Below, piece after piece: positions 57,801 to 64,000 of a DNA stretch of 64,000 bases. Position 1 is the stretch's first letter. Every line of letters begins with the position of its first letter. The position numbers were made by a program, and so were the translations under genes. The notes below the pieces were generated by a model that saw only the letters and a program-made list of their open reading frames with translations, searched no databases and was not told where the DNA came from. The DNA comes from Pyrus communis (Eukaryota; Streptophyta; Magnoliopsida; Rosales; Rosaceae), in contig NC_084803.1 of the NCBI RefSeq assembly GCF_963583255.1, positions 10,390,122 to 10,454,121 of the forward strand, in the 5' to 3' direction.

Positions 57801-57971
57801 TCACGCAGGAAAATCTGGCTTTTTGAATCGGTGGTCGTGTCGCCTCTCCTTTTTGTAGAGGTATCGATCACCTCCAACATGCACACTTTGAAGGTTGCTC
57901 ATTCGTGAAAATCGTCTCCGGCCCTTTGAGATTTTGCTACATCCGACCCTTCTCTTTTAACATTTTTGACA

Positions 57972-58580
57972 ATGGCTAACCCTTCTAACATTTGCTTAGA
58001 TTTGAGTCTCAGCAGTGATTCGGGTGCGCCGCGTCAGGTAAATGTATGGTGCCCGTCTTTCTTATCTTCTAATGACCCTCTTACAGGTGAAGACTCTGTG
58101 ATGAAGGATGCAACAACAGCTACGATAGTAGCTAGGAACCTCCTCACTCCAAAAGATAGTAGGCTGCTTTCAGAACGGTCCGATGAAGTGGCCGTTCAAG
58201 AGTTCCTAGCTCTCAGTGTTCAGTGTGCGGGCTCTGTGTCCAACATGGGCCAACGCCTACTTGCTCGATCCCGCCAAGTTGAATCATTGATGGTGGAGGT
58301 GGAAAATCTTAAGCAAGAGATCAAACAGCTTAAGCACGAGAATAGAAGTTTGCATGTGCTTGCAAATAACTATTCAACCAGCATGAAGAGGAAGCTTGAT
58401 CAGCTGCAAGAATCTGAAGGTCGACTTCAAAGTGACCGTCAAAGGCTTGCGGCTTACGTCCAGAGGCACCTTTTTCCTGCGTCATCTAGCGTTCCACCAA
58501 GTATTGAGGCCTCTTCTTTGATGCCTCCCGCTCCTAGAGTTTTGCCAAGTAGTGGGGCTTCAAGCAAACAACCTTTGTGA
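57972..58580 (+). CDS. Antisense coiled-coil ORF inside the Ty3-type element
   Basis: 202 residues from ATG at 57972 to a TGA, on the strand opposite to the element's own genes. It opens with NPSNICLDLSLSSDSGAP, has VAVQEFLALSVQCAGSVSNM and then a long heptad region (VESLMVEVENLKQEIKQLKH, followed by MKRKLDQLQESEGRLQSDRQ), and ends in a Ser/Pro-rich tail. No transmembrane segment, zinc finger or enzyme motif is seen. Plant LTR elements sometimes carry extra antisense ORFs between pol and the 3' LTR or near gag. The frame is clean while pol is gone, so it may matter to the element. I do not recognise a named family. Confidence 0.6.
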   Translation: MANPSNICLDLSLSSDSGAPRQVNVWCPSFLSSNDPLTGEDSVMKDATTATIVARNLLTPKDSRLLSERSDEVAVQEFLALSVQCAGSVSNMGQRLLARSRQVESLMVEVENLKQEIKQLKHENRSLHVLANNYSTSMKRKLDQLQESEGRLQSDRQRLAAYVQRHLFPASSSVPPSIEASSLMPPAPRVLPSSGASSKQPL

Positions 58581-58620
58581 AAGTTACATTCTGTTTTTTT
58601 TTTTTTTTTTTTTTTTTGAA

Positions 58621-59877
58621 TCAAACGACATGGAATTGATCTTTGAATGGAAGGTGATACTTGAAATGATCCGGTAATAGTTTAAATTCAAGAGTGGATG
58701 CCTGAATCATTAACAACATATTAGTATAAAAGAAAATTGAAATTCGGGGAGGCGGCTTACCTGTGTGCTCCGATATGAACTCAAGAATAAACACCCCTTC
58801 GAAAGTTGTAGGACCAGAAAATTCAGCTAGATTTGGTGTTTTGAGAGTTATGACTTGTCCCGTGTCATAAAATCCAACTTCTTTGGGAATTGTTGTCTCA
58901 AGTATATCCTCTTTAACGAATTCTTGATATTCCATACTTTGCACCTTTGGAAGGGCTTCCAAGATGTCTTTTTCACTTTCTTCTTCCTTGGAATTCATGA
59001 ACCTGCAAGGAATAGGGATATTAGGTGGAATGGGGTTAGAACTAATTAAATTTGGAACAACCTTACTTGAATTAGATGGCGTAGGAGCAATAGGTGCCTC
59101 TGGCAAAGGTGTTTCCACCCTTTCCGTGGCTTGGGTGTATTCCTCTTCCTCTTCTTGCAATCTTTCATCTTCCTTGTGATTTGATTTTGATGGTTGAGGG
59201 TCCGTTCCAACCTCCTTGGCACTTCTTAAGGTGATTGCATTGGCGGTTTCAAAGCCACCCTTTGGATTGACCACGGTAGTGCTTGGTAACTTACCATTTT
59301 CATGAAGTTGTCCCAAAAATTCGGCCATTTGGCCCATTTGCTTCTTTAGCTCATTAACCTCATTTGCTTGGTTTTGCATTCCCTGCGCCATTGTGGTTAG
59401 TAACTGATATGTTTCATCGTCATTCATAGACGTACCTGAGTTGGTTTGGGATGATTGTGTTTGAGGAGGTGGTTGTGGTGGTTGCATAGGTGTTGTATAG
59501 AACTCCTCATATGGCTGCCAATATTCTCCTTCTTGAGCCTCGTTGGCTTGATTTTGTGAGCCCTGCACCAAGGAAATTAATTCATTAAGAATTTGATTAT
59601 AATCTATTGACGAACCTGAGTTTGGTTGGGCATATTGAATATGAGGTTGTGGTGGCTGCATAGGTCTTGAATAGAACTTCTCATATGGCTGCCAATATCC
59701 TTCTTGTTGCACATGTTGAGGTTCCCACAACATAGAGTTTGAATGATCACTCCAATCCAAATCGTAAGTATTGGAAAACACGTCGTTCCTTGATTGATTA
59801 TGATCACATGTACCAACTCTTTGCATTTGGGACCTTTCCATGAGCTGTGATAAAAGGGAAGCATTATCAAGTGCCAT
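58621..59877 (-). CDS. gag-like ORF of the Ty3-type element
   Basis: 418 residues from ATG near the primer site. The middle holds ELKKQMGQMAEFLGQLHENG and PKGGFETANAITLRSAKEV, a phrase typical of the C-terminal part of Athila-group gag. Before it are two repeats with YWQPYEKFYSRPMQPPQPH-like wording. An acidic, proline-rich linker follows, with PIPCRFMNSKEEESEKDILE. The usual N-terminal gag domain and the CCHC knuckle are missing, and the C-terminal 100 residues are not recognisable as protease. It probably represents a rearranged gag of a non-autonomous lineage. Confidence 0.7.
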   Translation of the reverse strand: MALDNASLLSQLMERSQMQRVGTCDHNQSRNDVFSNTYDLDWSDHSNSMLWEPQHVQQEGYWQPYEKFYSRPMQPPQPHIQYAQPNSGSSIDYNQILNELISLVQGSQNQANEAQEGEYWQPYEEFYTTPMQPPQPPPQTQSSQTNSGTSMNDDETYQLLTTMAQGMQNQANEVNELKKQMGQMAEFLGQLHENGKLPSTTVVNPKGGFETANAITLRSAKEVGTDPQPSKSNHKEDERLQEEEEEYTQATERVETPLPEAPIAPTPSNSSKVVPNLISSNPIPPNIPIPCRFMNSKEEESEKDILEALPKVQSMEYQEFVKEDILETTIPKEVGFYDTGQVITLKTPNLAEFSGPTTFEGVFILEFISEHTGKPPPRISIFFYTNMLLMIQASTLEFKLLPDHFKYHLPFKDQFHVV

Positions 59878-62609
59878 GTTGTGCTTCTCTAGTACCTAAA
59901 ATCAACAAAACAAAACAAAAAACAAATCATAAACTTAAAACTAAAATACATAAATAGAAACAAAGGGAAACAACGGGGGATTAGCAAAGTTGCTAATCCC
60001 CGGCAACGGCACCAAAATTTGATGCGAAAATTAAACGCACACAAATTAACCCTCTTGTTGTCAAATTGTAGTAAGGATGCAAGTAGGGATCGTTCTAGAC
60101 CGGGGATTAGGAGGGCTTGCTAAAACCTCTAAACTGACTCAAAAACATAAAAACAAAGTTAAAAATGTTCACAAAGACTCAAAGGACTCAAAACAAGTTC
60201 AAAAGACTCAAAGGACTCAAAACAAGTTCAAAAGACTCAAAACTGCCTAAAAACACTAACTAGGCAGTTTCTGACCTTAAACCCAATTTTGGACGAATTT
60301 AAGATTATGGCTTGATTCAAAACACTTTAAAACATAAACTAAACAGATTCTAAGCACTAAAGAACAAGAAAGTAAAGGGGGGGTTTTGATTTGACGAGAA
60401 TTGAATTAACAAAACAAGTTGTGAAACTAGGCAGATTGTTAAACGAATTTGTTGAAAACAAGATAATGGAATAGCTAAGGGGTTCTTCTCCACACATGAA
60501 ATATATGCAACATAAATCGATTTCCAGTTATCAATTCAATAAGTTATGAACCTCGACGCTCCAAGTTAATTAGGTCCGCTTAAATTAACCTTCAGATTTC
60601 CCTAGAATCATTGAATTGGATGAATATGCATCGCAATCAAATTATTCCTAACAAGTTCTCTATATGAACAACATGATAAAGATACAAGTTAGAATCATTA
60701 CGTTCTTTGGAAATCATAAGCATCGACAAGGCATTTGTAACTATGAAAAGCATGATACTCTTGCCAGGAATTTACTTAACATGATTGTGAAAACAACCTT
60801 AACTACTTGTGAATATTAGTTTGTGACGATTATGTGAAACACCCTAATATTCTAGCTCCAAATTCAAGCATGCAAATTAAGTAGGCCTCCCTAATAAACA
60901 TACAAGAATAAGTTATCCGTCAAACGGTTAAGTAAATTGCGTTCACGACTTATGCAACGATAACTGGAAGTAATCAACTTATTTCACATATATAATCATG
61001 GTTTTGAATACACCCTTAGCCAAAGGAGGTTTAGTTCCTCATACGTACAAGACAAAGAGAATTGAAATTAAACATTGAAATCAAAGAAACACCTAAACAT
61101 TCCAACAACTCAAACTTGAATTGTATGAACGTTTAGGCCCTCTTCTCTTCCTCTTTGTTGTGGCACAAGGTCTAAGGAAATGTTTAGGGCTTTAGGTGTA
61201 TGGAGGAATGGATGTGTGGTGGTAGGATAGTGTTTTGGAGGGATGGGAAGCCACGGCCAAGGGAAGTTTTTTGTGTTGGTGTATTGTGTATGAATGAATT
61301 GCATGGTTTTATAGGGAGAGAATGGATAGGAGAGCATGTTAATGGCAGCTAGGATGAATGATTAAAGGGGCTGCTAGGTTGGAAATGCATGTGGAGCAGC
61401 TGGAAATGAAGGGGAAGCACGACAAGGTGTGGTAGGAATGGGTGAATGTGCATGTGCTGATTTATTTGAAGATGCATGTGCAATGGCTGGAATGAATGTG
61501 TTTTGCACGGCACCAAGGGGTTTGAATGATTGAATGTTGGTGAATATGTGGCTGCAATGATTAAGTGGACATCCTGGAAATGCAAGGTGAATGTGCACGG
61601 CAAGGGGAGTGATTGATTGAATGTGCATGTTGGTGAATATGTGGCTGCAATGATTTTGGAAGAATGATATTGAAATGAGAAAGCATGTGGCTGCCAACTA
61701 GAGTGAATGATTGAAGTGGGATGGCTGCAATGGATTAAAGGATGGGAGTGCACGGCATTGGAGAGAAAATGGCTGCAATGGTGTGTAATTGGGCTAGGGT
61801 TTAAGTGCATAAAATGGACCCATATTGCTCCCCCTTGCATGGCAAGGGAAGGGAAATAGGGTTAAGCCCACGGGAAGGGCTATGTAATTGGGTTAGGGCC
61901 TTGGTTTTGTGTCCTAAAGTGCCTCAATTTCGTCCAACACCTTGGCTCCAAACATAAGCTATCCATCCTTAGCCCAAAAGTGCTCCAAAATGCACTTCTT
62001 TGCTCCTTAAGCCCTTAGAACCTGAAAACATACGAAAATAACTTAAAAGACTTAAAGAACTAAGAAATAACAACGCAAATGCACAAGAACAAGCTAACTA
62101 AGTTGCCTAAATATGCTCCTATCAACAACCTTGCTCTGATATCATGAAGAAATTTGGGGTTCCACCATAAAATCAATTGACAATATGGGGAGTAGCCCAA
62201 CCTCTTATAAGTCCATGCAAAGTCCCTCCTCCCATCAATGTGGGACTCATTCTCAACAAGCAAACGACATATCTCCTTACCAAATTAATTCAATTCATTT
62301 TTATACTAAAATATTGTCCTACATGAGCTCATTTAACATTCTCATAAGGAGACATGCAAGCACTTAGAATTAAGCATCTGATTAAGGACAACATGTATTT
62401 CTGATATTGTGTTTACATGCACAAGGAAAGTTAGAGCAAAATTTCATTTTGTTTTTTTATCAAATGACAACTACTTAGAAATTAACTAAGCAGAAATTGC
62501 ATGCCCTATTAATAAAGTTCATATGCTAAGTAAATTAGATAAGTGAAAACCATAAAATTATGAGAGTACTCAATAATCAAATGACATAATTTTCTTTTAC
62601 CAAAACAGC

Positions 62610-62840
62610 TAAAGAGTATTTCCCTGTATGTCTCACAATTCCAATTCACAATTCTTATCATCTCATCTTCATACTTCCTTGTCATATATCCATAATTCTT
62701 TGTCATCATCTGCAAATAGACCTCTGTACACGAGATTTTTCTAAACCCCACAATTTGAATGATGTTCCGAAGTTCATTTGGAAAAAATTCATCAGTGATG
62801 ACGTCTACTAGATTAAGGATAAATTCATATAACTAATAAT
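62610..62840 (-). CDS. Unidentified conserved exon-like ORF, second copy
   Basis: Duplicate of the frame at 1868-2095, again open, with the Val to Ile change near ETYRE and one Gln to Arg change near the start. The near absence of disabling changes says little, because the duplication is recent. Family unknown. Confidence 0.3.
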
Positions 62841-64000
62841 TTAGTTGAAAGCAATATAACTCTACCAAAATATTTAGAGTGATGTTATTCTCACCCCGAA
62901 TGTCTTATCTTCCCACCCACCTTTTAATGAATTTTTTAATTACAAATTTTTCCATTTGCAAAAAGACTGATAAAGACATTACTTATCTTGTTTTGCTTAA
63001 TTTTAAAAAAATAAAAAGAAGTTAGGAGTGGAAGATTATTTGTCTACCTTAAACCCTAACTCACATTTTCATCTCCTTTCATTCAGAGAAAGTAAAAAAA
63101 TATCAATGGACTTAGAAGATGACTTTTTTATTGAACATGTGGAAGATGACGCTTCTACAGAATGGGTAGAAGATTATGTTTCCATTGAATATGTAGAAGA
63201 ATAATTTGTGTGTACGTCATTTGAATTTGTCCATCACATTTTTGAATTTGTTGTTGTCGAATTCTTTTGAATTTGGATATCTCTGTCGTTTCCATTTGAA
63301 TTTGCAGACCTTAGTAGTTTTCATTTACATATTATTTGTTATATTTTCTAAGAGAATTTTATAAGTTCATATTTATGTATATATTAAAGGTTATTTTGGA
63401 AATAATAGTGGGTGGGGAAATAACATTTTAATTTTTTTAACTTTTTTAAGGTGGGTGACATTATAACGTGGGTGAGAAAATAAGACAATGAGGTGGGTCT
63501 AGTAGCTCTCAATATATATAACAAAAATGTCATTGCCATGAACAGATTGTGATCATGTTAAAATTTACACAATATCAGATATAGCTAAAAATTAATAAAT
63601 AATACACAAGTTAATGTAACTTAATGAATAAAAGAAAGCCCCACAATTTAAAATGTCATTAATTTTAAGAACAATACTTGGCTACTTAAAGATATGTAGG
63701 AATTCCTACTCAAAACTCTTAGTGTTTTAATCACAGAGTTTGGTCCATATAATAAGAACCGGTTCATACTATGAATCACATTGTAAAGATCATCTCTGCA
63801 AAAAATAAATTAAAACTAAGGTTATTTAGTCAATCTATTGTGCCAAATACATAGATGGTTCGTAATACTTTTACCAATTCCGTTCATTTGTTTTTAAACA
63901 GTTTGATGATTAAACGACTTTAGTTTTAATTGATTTTTTGTAGAGGCGATCTTTATAGGGCGATTTATAATATGAAAGGTTTTAATTATAAACACGAAAT

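Larger units (their letters stand above)
52761..62124 (-). mobile_element. Ty3-type (Athila-like) non-autonomous LTR retrotransposon, 9.4 kb, young
   Basis: LTRs of 2137 bp (52761-54897) and 2105 bp (60020-62124) start TGATGCGAAAATTAAACGC and end CTCCTATCA on the plus strand, with the target duplication ACAAC (52756-52760 and 62125-62129). On the minus strand the primer site TGGTGCCGTTGCCGGGGA (59997-60014) follows the 5' LTR, and AAGTGTGGGGGAATT precedes the 3' LTR. The LTRs differ by a 30-odd-bp tandem unit near 54480 and few substitutions, so the insertion is recent. The interior holds a gag-like ORF and an antisense ORF but no reverse transcriptase or integrase. Confidence 0.93.
52019..64000. 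repeat. Tandem segmental duplication, copy 2
   Basis: Matches 1 to about 3300 from its first base. It carries its own copies of the TRIM-like repeats, the MITE (about 62885-63490), the foldback element (about 63787-63956) and the unidentified ORF (about 62610-62840). The element at 52761-62124 is private to this copy; the Cassandra site is empty at 62324-62328. A 22-bp tandem repeat in copy 1 (about 2972-3015, AAAACTCTTAGTGTTTTAATCAC) is single here. Confidence 0.9.

Overview
This is a plant nuclear window, almost certainly from a woody Rosaceae genome (apple/pear or Prunus group; the genus is inferred). The basis is a T2 ribonuclease of the S-RNase lineage, an F-box gene of the SLF/SFBB kind, a Cassandra 5S-derived element, and dense nested LTR retrotransposons in AT-rich DNA. 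It looks like an S-locus or S-locus-derived region, built by segmental duplication and then heavily invaded by transposons.

Host genes are few. An S-RNase-lineage gene (two exons, minus strand, 13258-14201) has both catalytic histidine motifs and eight cysteines. A RIF1 pseudogene fragment (16427-17910) lies upstream of it. A plant mobile domain ORF occupies 19164-20057. The most striking gene is a three-exon F-box gene (21843-23972, minus). Its SLF-like part continues in frame into a cyclic-phosphodiesterase-like 2H domain in which both HxT/S motifs are altered. A second, broken copy of the F-box 5' end lies at about 26022-26128; its upstream DNA was separated by a LINE carrying a hAT element and by a copia element, and resurfaces at 29890-29948 and 37837-38600.

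Duplication structure: bases 1 to about 3300 recur at 52019-64000, nearly identical, giving a period of about 52 kb. Each copy has private insertions and the other copy shows the empty site: Cassandra in copy 1, a 9.4-kb Ty3-type element in copy 2. An older inverted duplication relates 14270-16400 (upstream of the S-RNase gene) to 4809-6372 and to about 38200-39591, both on the opposite strand. In the 4.8-6.4 kb copy the S-RNase promoter is preserved up to its TATA box and then stops. One LTR element interrupts this block: its two outer ends, at 39592 and 4808, carry related target duplications, and the 15-kb block is the uninterrupted site.

Mobile DNA, left to right: TRIM-like repeats and Cassandra; two MITE-like elements; an LTR fragment (4038-4808); a MULE-like element with tandem repeats (5346-6136); a decayed copia element (7157-13253) whose LTR ends 4 bp from the S-RNase stop codon; a MULE-like element with an LRR-kinase fragment (24616-25903); an autonomous-looking hAT (26303-29595); a deleted copia element (29949-37836) holding two solo LTRs; a foldback MITE; an LTR (39592-45756) split by a 5.4-kb non-autonomous element; a small hAT (47059-48196); a short LTR element with a captured hAT tail (48291-50799); and the 9.4-kb Ty3-type element with an antisense coiled-coil ORF (52761-62124).
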